This document shows positions 42,975 to 51,256 of a stretch of DNA of 64,000 nucleotides, one piece after another. Below the pieces are notes generated by a model. It saw nothing but the letters and a program-made list of their open reading frames with translations, made no database searches and had not been told where the DNA came from. The stretch lies in NCBI RefSeq assembly GCF_004345365.1, contig NZ_SLVF01000014.1:1-64000 (forward strand). The letters are read 5' to 3'. A program made the translations under genes and the position numbers. Every line of letters starts with the position of its first letter. Within the stretch, counting starts at the first letter, position 1. The stretch comes from Kribbella sp. VKM Ac-2568. Its GTDB lineage: Bacteria > Actinomycetota > Actinomycetes > Propionibacteriales > Kribbellaceae.

Positions 42975-43197
42975 GCAGCCCTCAGCGATGCCGAGCAACG
43001 CGTCGCGAACTGATCGCCGCCGGCCACACCAACAAGTCGCCGCCTCGACCCTCGGCATCTCCGACAACATCGTCGGCACCCAGCTCCGCGCCATCTTCGC
43101 CAAACTCGACGTCCAGTCCCGAGTCCAGCTCACCAACACCCACCACGCAGCGCACATCCGACCCGACCAGCCCCGAAGCCGCGGGCGATCTCCATGA
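42975..43197 (+). pseudogene. LuxR-type HTH remnant with two frameshifts
   Basis: Three frames in series give ALSDAEQRV, then RELIAAGHTNKS, then AASTLGISDNIVGTQLRAIF followed by AKLDVQSRVQLTN. Together these are the C-terminal DNA-binding domain of a LuxR/NarL-type regulator. Base losses near 42997 and 43036 break the frame. No N-terminal part is present. Confidence 0.65.
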
Positions 43198-43328
43198 GAC
43201 CCGACCGCAGAGTTCCTCACCCGTTGACGCGACACCCCGTCGCCGGAGCGATCCGCAGACTGTGATCCGTGGCCGAGACGGCCCGGCTGTGGGACGGTGG
43301 CGGAAGAGTTTCCCTGGAAGGACTGCCG

Positions 43329-43799
43329 ATGACTGAGCCGGCCGCGATGGACAGTGTCGCCAAACAGCGGGTCAAGGACGCGCTGATCGCCCACGCCGAA
43401 GCCGAGCTTCGGTCGTCGCGCGCGGGCGCCGCGGAACACGAGTCCGCGGCACAGTTGGACCCTGACGTAGCGGACTCGGTCGGCGATCTGTCCCAGTCCG
43501 ATGAGGCCGGTGACCTGGGTGGGCTGCTCGACGATGTCGAGGACCGGCAGAAAGCAACCCTGACCCGGATCGAGAATCTCGACTTCGGCGTCAAGACTGC
43601 CGTAGCGCCCGGCGCGTTCGTCGGCTTTGACGGCGCTCGCTACGTCGTCGGCGTCGTGGCGGCCGCGTTCGAGTGCGACGGCGCGACCTACGAAGGCCTG
43701 TCGTCCGATTCGCTGATCTATTCCTCGCTTAAGGGACTCCAAGTCGGCGACACCTTCACCTTCGCCGGCCGAGAACACCGCATCGACTTTCTCGCCTGA
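43329..43799 (+). CDS. GreA/GreB-like protein of unknown role
   Basis: A 156-residue protein. The first half is a charged helical hairpin (VKDALIAHAEAELRSSRAGA to LLDDVEDRQKATLTRIENLD), and the second half is a small beta domain (VAPGAFVGFDGARYVVGVVA, then LQVGDTFTFAGREHRIDFLA). This is the layout of GreA-like proteins, which reach into RNA polymerase, though the acidic tip (DPDVADSV and LSQSDEAGD) is only loosely like the classical one. I place the start at ATG 43329 with GGAAGG upstream. It would be a third secondary-channel-type factor in the window, besides the two DksA-like ones. Confidence 0.55.
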   Translation: MTEPAAMDSVAKQRVKDALIAHAEAELRSSRAGAAEHESAAQLDPDVADSVGDLSQSDEAGDLGGLLDDVEDRQKATLTRIENLDFGVKTAVAPGAFVGFDGARYVVGVVAAAFECDGATYEGLSSDSLIYSSLKGLQVGDTFTFAGREHRIDFLA

Positions 43800-43939
43800 C
43801 ATCAGCCGACCAAGCGGCGGAGTCCGACGCCGGCGAGATCAACCGGCCGCAGGAGCACCGGGCAGCGATCGAAGCGCGGCGGACGATCATCGATGGCCGG
43901 CGCGACAAACTCGTGCGCTGGCGTGACGCGGCCGGCTGC

Positions 43940-44255
43940 CCGACTCGAGCGTGCGCCGTACGACAACGCCATGGCCGAGGCGTTCAACTCGCTGTTCAAG
44001 GCCGACTGCATCCGCAACGCCGTCATGCGACCCAAGGGCGGCTCGACGTCGGTCCGGGACGTCGAGATCGCCGTCGCCGAGTACATCGACTGGTTCAACC
44101 ACCGCAGGCTCCACGGCGAGATCGGACTCATCCCGCCCGCCGAGTTCGAGGCCAACCACTGGGTCAACATCGAGCCAGAGCACTACTCTGAAATCCCCGT
44201 CCTCACCGAGGCCGGATCCAAGTAACCGAGCCTCCACGAAACCCGGGGCGATTCA
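43940..44255 (+). mobile_element. IS3-family insertion sequence remnant (right end)
   Basis: The frame to 44225 reads RAPYDNAMAEAFNSLFKADC, then VAEYIDWFNHRRLHGEIGLI and PPAEFEANHWVN. This is the C-terminal end of the DDE integrase (OrfB) of IS3-family elements, including the last catalytic Glu region AMAEAFNS. The following GAGCCTCCACGAAACCCGGG and GCGATTCA (to about 44255) resemble the right inverted repeat of actinobacterial IS3 elements. The first part of the transposase and the left end are missing. Confidence 0.75.
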
Positions 44256-44312
44256 GCTCGAGTGTCGCTCGTGGTCCAGCCTTCGTGCTGTTGTCGCGAC
44301 CCGGCATCGAGT

Positions 44313-44609
44313 TCAGGAACGAACCAGCCGCGCGATCGCCTCGGAGGCTTCCTTGAGCTTGCGGTCGGCCTCCGGTCCACCGGCGGCTGCGGCGTCGAGA
44401 ACGCAGTGCGCTAGGTGGTCGTCCAGCAGTCCGAGCGCGACGGATTCCAGCGCCTTCGTCATGGCCGAGATCTGGGTGAGGATGTCGATGCAGTACTTCT
44501 CGTCCTGGACCATCCCCTGCAGTCCCCGGGCCTGGCCCTCGATCCGCTTCAGGCGGCGCAGGTAGGCCTCTTTGTCGTCGATGTATCCGTGCTGTGCTTG
44601 TTGAGTCAC
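44313..44609 (-). CDS. csoR: CsoR-type copper-sensing repressor
   Basis: A 98-residue all-helical metal sensor. The Cys-His-Cys copper site is C40 (QDEKYCIDIL), H65 and C69 (LLDDHLAHCVLD), with the spacing of CsoR (C36-H61-C65 in M. tuberculosis). RRLKRIEGQARGLQGM is the family DNA-binding helix. Cu(I) binding releases it from DNA. GTG 44609 with AAGGAAG upstream is preferred over earlier GTG codons. It is divergent from the MFS gene, with a CsoR-type operator between. Confidence 0.93.
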   Translation of the reverse strand: MTQQAQHGYIDDKEAYLRRLKRIEGQARGLQGMVQDEKYCIDILTQISAMTKALESVALGLLDDHLAHCVLDAAAAGGPEADRKLKEASEAIARLVRS

Positions 44610-44693
44610 GCCCACCACTTCCTTCCCTGACCTCGCCGCGAACACTACCGGCCAATCACCTGCCAGATCCTGCCAACCCTTGCAAATCCATAG

Positions 44694-44712
44694 GATACCC
44701 CCCTAGGGTATC
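44694..44712. promoter_or_regulatory. CsoR operator (GATACCC-CCCTA-GGGTATC)
   Basis: A perfect inverted repeat with a pseudo-symmetric C/G-rich centre, the type bound by CsoR in actinobacteria. It lies 85 bp before csoR and 75 bp before the divergent MFS gene, so it can control both. Confidence 0.85.
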
Positions 44713-44759
44713 GCCTTGTCTCCCTAAATCATCCAAGGGAGCTTTGCGAGATCGGTCGA

Positions 44760-44781
44760 TACCCCATACCGGTAGGGAGTA
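44760..44781. promoter_or_regulatory. CsoR-like box overlapping the MFS ribosome site
   Basis: TACCCCATACC and GGTAGGGAGTA form an imperfect 22-bp inverted repeat with an 8-bp perfect core (TACCGGTA). It covers the GGGAG ribosome binding site of the MFS gene and looks like a second, weaker copper-operator. Confidence 0.4.
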
Positions 44782-44786
44782 AGAGA

Positions 44787-46244
44787 ATGAGTGACGTGAG
44801 AACACCGGCGTCGTCGCGGCGCTGGTGGGCGCTCGGCTTGATCGCAGCGGCGCAGTTCATGGTGATTATGGACACCTCGATCATCGGCGTCGCGCTGCCG
44901 AAGATGCAGACCGATCTGGGCTTCAGTCCGGGGGACCTGTCGTGGGTGTTCAACGCTTACGTGGTCGCCTTCGGCGGCTTGCTGCTGCTCGGTGGCCGGT
45001 TGTCGGACCTGGTGGGCGCGCGCCGGGTCTTCGCGGCCGGTTGGGCAGTGCTGCTGGTCGGGTCGCTGGTGGCAGGGTTCGCCAACGGTGTCGCGGCCGA
45101 GCTAACTGGCCGGGCGGTGCAGGGCGTCGGAGCGGCGCTGATCGCACCGGCCGCGCTGACCCTACTGATGATGCTGTTCGGCGCCAACCCCAAGGAGTTG
45201 ACCAAGGCGATCGCGCTGTACGGCGCGGCCGCTCCGGCCGGCGGCACGGCCGGGGTGTTCCTCGGCGGGGTGATCACCGAGTACCTGTCGTGGCCGTGGG
45301 TGTTCTTCCTCAACATCCCGATCGCCCTGGTCGCGCTGATCGCGACTCCGGTGCTAATGCCGCAAGCGCCGGCGCGGCGCGGCTCGATCGACTTCCTCGG
45401 TGCGCTGACCGTGACGCTGGGCCTCGGGGCTGGGGTCTACGCGATCGTGCGCGCACCCGACGTCGGCTGGACCGACGCCTCCACCCTGCTCATCGGAGCG
45501 GCGGCGATCGCACTGCTGGTGGTGTTCGTGGCAGTGCAGGCCGGTCGCCGTGAGCCGTTGATGCGGCTCGGGATCTTCACCGCGCCGAACCTGGCGGCGG
45601 CCAACGTGGCACAGCTGCTGCTGGGCGCGGCGTGGGTGCCGATGTGGTTCTTCCTGAACCTGTACCTGCAGCAGGTCCTGGGCTTGAGCGCGTTCCCGAG
45701 CGGGTCGGCGCTGTTGCCGATGACGACGTTCATCATGGTCGGCATGATCGTGGTCGCACCGAAGGCGATCGCCGCGATCGGCCCGAAGAAGACGCTCGTC
45801 ACCGGCATGACCATCCTCACCGCCGGCCTGGCCGGGTTGTCGCTGATCCGCTCGGACGGGTCGTTCTGGGCTGACGTGCTGCCGGCGTCGCTGATCGCGG
45901 CCGCAGGGATGTCGCTGGCCTTCATTCCCAGCCTCGGCATCGCGCTGTCGTCGGCACGACCCGAGGAAGGTGGCCTGGCATCCGGGATCGTCAACACCAG
46001 TTACCAGATCGGCTCCGCACTCGGGCTGGCCGCGATGACCGCGGTCGCCGCGGGCAACGGCGCCGACAAGCTCGGTGACCTGACCTCGCTCACCGACGGG
46101 TATTCCGCGGCCCTCATCGGCGCAGCCGTCATCGCAGCAACTGGTGCCGTGCTTGCCGCGATCTCCCTGCGAAGCGCCCCGGCGGCCCCGGACACCGTCG
46201 ACGCGACGGCGTCCCGTTCCACCGACGCCCCGTCGAGCCGGTGA
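44787..46244 (+). CDS. MFS drug/H+ antiporter, DHA2 family (14 membrane segments)
   Basis: A 485-residue transporter of the EmrB/QacA type. Motif A-like RLSDLVGARRVF and the segment-1 motif FMVIMDTSIIGVALPKMQ are clear. LNIPIALVALIATPVLM is the antiporter motif. The DHA2 group pumps drugs or dyes out of the cell in exchange for protons. The ATG at 44787 has GGGAG upstream. CsoR-type boxes directly in front place it in the copper regulon, which is unusual for this family and suggests export of a copper-linked compound. A perfect terminator follows. Confidence 0.92.
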   Translation: MSDVRTPASSRRWWALGLIAAAQFMVIMDTSIIGVALPKMQTDLGFSPGDLSWVFNAYVVAFGGLLLLGGRLSDLVGARRVFAAGWAVLLVGSLVAGFANGVAAELTGRAVQGVGAALIAPAALTLLMMLFGANPKELTKAIALYGAAAPAGGTAGVFLGGVITEYLSWPWVFFLNIPIALVALIATPVLMPQAPARRGSIDFLGALTVTLGLGAGVYAIVRAPDVGWTDASTLLIGAAAIALLVVFVAVQAGRREPLMRLGIFTAPNLAAANVAQLLLGAAWVPMWFFLNLYLQQVLGLSAFPSGSALLPMTTFIMVGMIVVAPKAIAAIGPKKTLVTGMTILTAGLAGLSLIRSDGSFWADVLPASLIAAAGMSLAFIPSLGIALSSARPEEGGLASGIVNTSYQIGSALGLAAMTAVAAGNGADKLGDLTSLTDGYSAALIGAAVIAATGAVLAAISLRSAPAAPDTVDATASRSTDAPSSR

Positions 46245-46259
46245 ACTCCGGCACTACTT

Positions 46260-46289
46260 CCCCAGGGCCGCGCCTGCGCGGCCCTGGGG
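46260..46289 (+). terminator. strong stem-loop after the MFS gene
   Basis: Perfect 13-bp arms (CCCCAGGGCCGCG with CGCGGCCCTGGGG) around a CCTG loop, 16 bp after the MFS stop. There is no T-run. Confidence 0.8.
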
Positions 46290-46325
46290 ACCGACTCCCT
46301 GACAACGAATCTTCATCTAAACGGA

Positions 46326-46342
46326 ATACCCCTATGGGGTAT
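46326..46342. promoter_or_regulatory. CsoR operator (ATACCCCTATGGGGTAT)
   Basis: A perfect 17-bp palindrome of the same type as the csoR box, 73 bp before the start of the copper ATPase. Confidence 0.85.
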
Positions 46343-46414
46343 ATTGGCCGGAGTCGTGAGGCAGCGGCTTGTCGGCCGCGGCCACACCGATACCGGACGC
46401 TGAGAGGACAGATC

Positions 46415-48550
46415 ATGGCGAAGGCCACCCAGTCCGGCCAGGATCACCAGCACCCTGGCGACGAGCACCACCACGACACGCACCCGGCGCAAACCTGCAC
46501 GGCGGTCAACCACTCCGGACACCACGGGCACGACGCCCAGAGCGGGCACGCCGGGCACGACAAGCACGCCGGTCACGACCCTGAGATGTTCCGGCAGAAG
46601 TTCTGGTTGAGCCTGCTGCTGACCCTGCCGATCGTTGCCACCAGTCACATGGTGATGGATTGGTTCGGCTACACCCTGGACTTCCCCGGCATGAGCTGGG
46701 TCGGCCCAGTGCTCGGTAGCTTCGTGTTCTTCTACGGTGGCTGGCCGTTCCTGGTCGGCGGTGTCCGGGAGGCGCGCGACCGGACCCCAGGCATGATGCT
46801 GCTGATTTCGATGGCGATCACGGTCGCCTACGTCGCCTCGCTTGCGACCAGCCTCGGCGCGTTCGACCTCGACTTCTGGTGGGAACTGGCTGCCCTCGTC
46901 ACAATCATGCTGCTGGGTCACTGGCAGGAGATGAAGGCGATCGGCCAGGCGCAAGGCGCGCTGGCCGCCCTGGCCGCGCTGCTGCCCGACGATGCCGACC
47001 GGGTTACCGACGACGGTGTCGAGACCGTCTCGGTCTCCGATCTGCGCGTCGGCGACGTCGTCCTGGTCAGGTCCGGTGCCCGGGTGCCGGCCGACGGCGA
47101 GATCGTCGACGGCGCAGCGGAGCTGGACGAGTCCATGATTACCGGCGAGTCCCGGCCGGTGTCGCGGACCCTCGGCGACCGCGTGGTCGCCGGAACCGTG
47201 GCGACCGACTCCGCCATCCGGGTCCGCGTCGACGCGATCGGCGACGACACCGCGTTGGCGGGGATCCAGCGGCTGGTGAGCGAGGCGCAGCAGTCCAGCG
47301 GACGTGCGCAGGTCCTGGCCGACCGGTTCGCCGCGATGCTGTTCTACATCGCCACCGCGGCCGCGCTGGTCACCTTCCTCGCCTGGTGGGCCTTAGGCAC
47401 CCTCAGCGAATCCGTCGTACGGACCGTCACCGTCCTGGTGATCGCCTGCCCGCACGCCCTCGGGCTGGCCATCCCGCTGGTCATCGCGCTGTCCACCGCG
47501 GTCGCCGCGAAGGCGGGCATCCTGGTCAAGGACCGGCTGGCGCTGGAGCGGATGCGGACCGTGCAGGCTGTCCTGTTCGACAAGACCGGCACCCTGACCA
47601 AGGGCGAGCACGTGGTCACAGGCATCGCCGGCGACGGGACCGATGAGCAGGAGGTACTCCGCATCGCCGGTGCCGTCGAGGCCGACAGTGAACACCCGCT
47701 GGCCCGAGCCATCGTCATCGCCGCCGACCAGCGCGGCGGGCGAGCCAAGGCGAGCGACTTCAAGTCGCTGACCGGCCGCGGCGTGCAGGCATCGGTCGAA
47801 GGCGCCACGTATGCGGTTGGCGGGCCCGCGCTGCTGCGTGAGCTGGACGCCACGGTGCCGAGCGTTCTGAAGGACAGGGCCGAGGAGTGGTCCGGGCGGG
47901 GAGCAGCCGTGCTGTACCTCCTGCGTGTTGAGGGATCGACGGCGGCGGCGACCGGAGCGATCGCCTTGGAGGACGAGGTGCGACCCGAGGCCCGCGAGGC
48001 CGTCGCGCAGCTGCGGGCGGCAGGCGTGGCGAAGATCGTCATGATCACCGGCGACGCCGAACCCGTCGCCCGTGCCGTGGCCGCCGACCTCGGCTTCCGC
48101 GACGGCATCGACGAGGTGTTCGCCGAGGTGCTGCCCGCCGACAAGGACAAGGCGGTCAGCGAACTGCAATCACGCGGCCTGACCGTAGCGATGGTCGGCG
48201 ACGGCGTGAACGACGCACCCGCCCTGGCGCGGGCCGATGTCGGTATTGCGATCGGCGCCGGCACCGACGTCGCCATCGAATCGGCCGGCGTCGTGCTCGC
48301 CTCGTCTGACCCGCGCGGCGTCACCGGCGTGATCCGGCTGTCCAAGGCGTCGTACCGCAAGATGGTCCAGAACCTGGCCTGGGCCGCCGGCTACAACGTT
48401 GTCGCGATCCCGCTCGCCGCCGGCGTCCTCGCATGGGCCGGGATCACGCTCAGTCCCGCGATCGGCGCGGTACTGATGTCGGCCTCCACCATCGTCGTCG
48501 CCGCCAACGCCCAGCTCCTGCGCCGGGTCCGCCTGACCGCGGACCGCTGA
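46415..48550 (+). CDS. copB: CopB-type copper P1B-ATPase
   Basis: A 711-residue heavy-metal ATPase. The N-terminus (about 1-60) is very rich in His (for example HEHHHDTHPAQ-like and GHHGHDAQSGHAGHDKHAGH), with no CxxC heavy-metal domain. The membrane ion site is CPH (VIACPHALGLAIPL), the CopB signature, where CopA has CPC. The actuator loop is TGES (MITGESRPV), and the phosphorylated Asp is in DKTGTLTKG (about 389). The hinge is MVGDGVNDAPAL. CopB enzymes are linked to Cu+ or Cu2+ or Ag+ export. The ATG at 46415 has GAGAGGA upstream and a CsoR box before it. Confidence 0.93.
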   Translation: MAKATQSGQDHQHPGDEHHHDTHPAQTCTAVNHSGHHGHDAQSGHAGHDKHAGHDPEMFRQKFWLSLLLTLPIVATSHMVMDWFGYTLDFPGMSWVGPVLGSFVFFYGGWPFLVGGVREARDRTPGMMLLISMAITVAYVASLATSLGAFDLDFWWELAALVTIMLLGHWQEMKAIGQAQGALAALAALLPDDADRVTDDGVETVSVSDLRVGDVVLVRSGARVPADGEIVDGAAELDESMITGESRPVSRTLGDRVVAGTVATDSAIRVRVDAIGDDTALAGIQRLVSEAQQSSGRAQVLADRFAAMLFYIATAAALVTFLAWWALGTLSESVVRTVTVLVIACPHALGLAIPLVIALSTAVAAKAGILVKDRLALERMRTVQAVLFDKTGTLTKGEHVVTGIAGDGTDEQEVLRIAGAVEADSEHPLARAIVIAADQRGGRAKASDFKSLTGRGVQASVEGATYAVGGPALLRELDATVPSVLKDRAEEWSGRGAAVLYLLRVEGSTAAATGAIALEDEVRPEAREAVAQLRAAGVAKIVMITGDAEPVARAVAADLGFRDGIDEVFAEVLPADKDKAVSELQSRGLTVAMVGDGVNDAPALARADVGIAIGAGTDVAIESAGVVLASSDPRGVTGVIRLSKASYRKMVQNLAWAAGYNVVAIPLAAGVLAWAGITLSPAIGAVLMSASTIVVAANAQLLRRVRLTADR

Positions 48551-48600
48551 CCCGCAAACCGATTTCCCCCACCGATTGATTCAGGAGAGGACCCACCACT

Positions 48601-48872
48601 ATGTGCACCGATTGCAACTGCAGCACCGTCAACCTCGAGACCACCCGTCCACAGCTGAGGACACGACCGGCGCGACCTACACCGTCGCCGGGATGACCTG
48701 CGGCGGCTGCGCCAGATCGGTCAACAACAGCATCAGCAAGCTCGACGGCGTCACCTCCGTCGACGTCGACGTCACCACCGGCACGGTCGCGGTCCACAGC
48801 AGCACCCCGCTTGACGACGACCAGGTCCGCGCCGCCATCGAAGACGCCGGCTACCAGCTGGCCACCGCCTAA
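48601..48872 (+). pseudogene. copZ: CopZ-like copper chaperone, frame broken by one base
   Basis: The ATG at 48601 follows a good AGGAGAGG and opens MCTDCNCSTVNLETT, the Cys-rich leader of actinobacterial CopZ-like proteins. That frame ends after 31 codons. The next frame holds a full HMA domain: TYTVAGMTCGGCARSV with the copper-binding M-T-C-G-G-C, then LDGVTSVDVDVTTGTVAVHS, to a stop at 48872. Adding one C to the run at 48649-48651 joins the two. It is either a true frameshift, a sequencing slip in a C-run, or a domain used from a second internal start (a 98-residue frame from 48576 exists but has an unlikely N-terminus). Confidence 0.65.
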
Positions 48873-48890
48873 CGACAGCACACCCCACGC

Positions 48891-48924
48891 CGGCCCGGCT
48901 CGCGCACCGCGCAGCCGGGCCGGT
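48891..48924 (+). terminator. strong stem-loop after copZ
   Basis: Perfect 11-bp arms CCGGCCCGGCT and AGCCGGGCCGG around a 12-base loop, 18 bp after the copZ stop. It should end the copB-copZ message. Confidence 0.8.
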
Positions 48925-48981
48925 GCGCACCTGTCTCACCAACAGCAGTGAGCAGACGGCAGAGAACGCGGCGTCACACCG

Positions 48982-49110
48982 TCCCCCGGTCTGTACATGC
49001 TGGGTCTGACCTGGCAGCACACTCGAACCTCCGCGTTACTCGGCTGGGTCGGCTCGGACGCGTCCTACGTCGCGGACCAGATCGCAAAGCAAACAGATGA
49101 AGCGCGAAAC
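48982..49110 (+). pseudogene. C-terminal scrap of a flavin monooxygenase gene
   Basis: The plus strand reads SPGLYMLGLTWQHTR followed by TSALLGWVGSDASYVADQI. The intact monooxygenase of this window (52518-53723) has LPGLYFLGLYWQHTR and GSALLGWVKDDAEYIATQI at its end. The rest of the gene is missing. A run of five C at 48982-48986 looks like an extra base relative to the expected Val-Pro-Gly. Confidence 0.7.
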
Positions 49111-49637
49111 TCACACCGAGAGGCCCCAACACCTCGACGTCACCATCGCATCAATGACAACCGGCCGCACAGGGATGATGCCGTGTTCTCCTTGGCCACG
49201 AAGACATCCCGATGCCGAGGGCCCACCCGGAGGTCAGGGCATGACCGCGAGCCGCCGCAAGACCACTGAACCGCACCGCCCCACCCGTGCTGTGCACGGC
49301 ACGGGTGCGTCCGGGACCCGTCCAGCGGGCGTGCGCTCCCGCCATCGCTCTACATCCACACGGTGCCGCCCCGCTCACCTGGGGACTCATCTGGGGGGCA
49401 ATCCAGGCCGCATCGCCGCTCGGCTTCTGGTGGCTCGACGCCGGATCTCGGCTGTGCCCGGATGGACTGAGGGCACGCTACCTGCGGCATTCGCGTGCGT
49501 TCGAGCAAGATCGGGCATGGCCGTTCACGGTCGGATGGCAATACGGGCAGCCGGTCGGGCTATTTCCTTGCCGCGCCCTCGAGCGCATGCTCGATGGCGG
49601 GGATGCGAGTACACCTAGAAAGCCGAGGGGGCCAGTC
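49111..49637. other. non-coding or decayed stretch
   Basis: About 530 bp with no recognisable gene. A 9-bp stem CACCCGTGC / GCACGGGTG with an 8-base loop lies at 49282-49307 and could be a terminator. An open frame from 49287 continues into the hydrolase gene but its first 117 codons show no family pattern. Confidence 0.4.
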
Positions 49638-51008
49638 ATGAGGCGGCAAAGCAAGACTGCGCCCACGAGCGACGACCAGGCCGAGCCCGCCCCGGGGCCA
49701 CGGCGCTCGCACGTTGGCGGAGTCGTGGCCGGATCGCTGGCCGCGGGCTTCGCTGCGGCGGTGATCCTCCCGTTCCTCCCGGTCGACACGGTGAATGTGG
49801 ACTTCGCCACCGCCATGGTGCTGTTCGGCTTTGCCCTCGGGTGGGCGCTGATGGCAGTTCTGTCGATTCGGTTCACCGACCAACCACAGCGCTGGGCCGT
49901 GGCGCCGGCGATCTTCATGGCGCTGTCCGGGGCGCTAGTGCTCTTGGCCCCGGACGCGATGGTGGACACGCTGGGGTGGGTCTGGCCGCCGGCTCTGTTG
50001 GTCTTGGTGGTTTGGGTCTGGACCAGCGCCAGGCGCGCGCTGCACAGCCGGACCAGGGTGTGGCTGCTGAACCCAGTGTTGGTCATCCTGGTGATCGTCG
50101 CCCTCGGCGGAGCGTACGAGACGATCCGCCAATCGACCGAACCCGCGGTCGCCATGCGCGGTCAGCTCGTCGACGTGGGACCGTACCGACTCCACCTGGA
50201 GTGCACTGGCTCACGCGGTCCGACCGTGATTCTTGAGCCCGGTGCGGGCGGCTCAGCGGCCTCGATGGGGTTGATCGCACCCTCTGTGGCCCGCGACAGC
50301 AGAGTGTGCGTGTACGACCGGGCGGGGCGTGGCTGGAGTGATCCTGCCGCGAGTCCACCCGATGGTGCGCAGATCGCGACCGATCTCCACAACCTGCTAG
50401 ATCGCGCACACGTTCCGGCTCCGTACGTACTGGCCGGACATTCCTTTGGCGGCCTGTACGTGAGGACGTACGCGGCGAAGTATCCCGAGGAGGTCGCCGG
50501 ACTCGTCCTCATTGACTCCACCGCCGCCAACAACAAACCCGTATCCCCGCAGAAGGCGGGTTCCTACAGCGTCTTGAAGCACCTGTCCTCGTTGGTCGCA
50601 ACGACCTCTCGGCTGGGGCTTGGTCGGCTTCTCGCCGACACCAGTTTCTCGGACCTACCGCCGACGTACCGCGACGATGCCCGCGCCACCGCCGCCACCG
50701 CGAAGGAAATGAGCGGAGTCCTCGATGAGTACGGCGTCGCGAATCGGTCCGTGCCCGAGGCGGGGACACTCCGCAGCCTCGATGCGAAGCCACTGATCGT
50801 CCTGACCGCCGAACGCGAAAACTCCAAGGGATGGATGGCTGACCAGAACAAGACAGTCGCGCTGTCCACCAACAGCCTTCATCGCGTCGTGTCAGGGACG
50901 ACCCACGCTTCCTTCGTGGAAAACCCAGATCACGCCGCCGCGGTCACCAAGGCGATCCACGACCTGGTCACTTCGGTGCGGACCGGGGAACCGCTGAAGG
51001 GTCCCTGA
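49638..51008 (+). CDS. membrane-anchored alpha/beta hydrolase
   Basis: A 456-residue protein. The N-terminal third has four or five hydrophobic segments (about 28-50, 57-72, 80-100, 105-125 and 140-158), then an alpha/beta-hydrolase domain (from about 185). The oxyanion loop is PTVILEPGAGGSAASMG and the nucleophile elbow YVLAGHSFGGLYVRTYA. The catalytic His is probably in SGTTHASFVENPDH. This combination of a multi-pass anchor and a hydrolase domain is seen in several actinobacterial proteins of unknown substrate. ATG 49638 has GAGGGGG upstream. Confidence 0.85.
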   Translation: MRRQSKTAPTSDDQAEPAPGPRRSHVGGVVAGSLAAGFAAAVILPFLPVDTVNVDFATAMVLFGFALGWALMAVLSIRFTDQPQRWAVAPAIFMALSGALVLLAPDAMVDTLGWVWPPALLVLVVWVWTSARRALHSRTRVWLLNPVLVILVIVALGGAYETIRQSTEPAVAMRGQLVDVGPYRLHLECTGSRGPTVILEPGAGGSAASMGLIAPSVARDSRVCVYDRAGRGWSDPAASPPDGAQIATDLHNLLDRAHVPAPYVLAGHSFGGLYVRTYAAKYPEEVAGLVLIDSTAANNKPVSPQKAGSYSVLKHLSSLVATTSRLGLGRLLADTSFSDLPPTYRDDARATAATAKEMSGVLDEYGVANRSVPEAGTLRSLDAKPLIVLTAERENSKGWMADQNKTVALSTNSLHRVVSGTTHASFVENPDHAAAVTKAIHDLVTSVRTGEPLKGP

Positions 51009-51256
51009 CGCGGCATTCACCGGCCGCACATCGGATCCGGTAGCCGGAACGGCGTGCGTCACGGACCCGCGACGCGGCCTTCCCTTGGTGGTGTTCGGTC
51101 GCGTGTGTCGGCCCCCGGTTGCCGACATTCCGCTGGACGTTGACAGCGGTCAATTCTGGAGCCGCGCCGTTGACGTACGGGAGGATGGGATGGATGCGGA
51201 ACCCACCGTCACCTGAAGCTTTGCGCGTGGGCGCATCGCAGGGAACGGCTAGGTTC

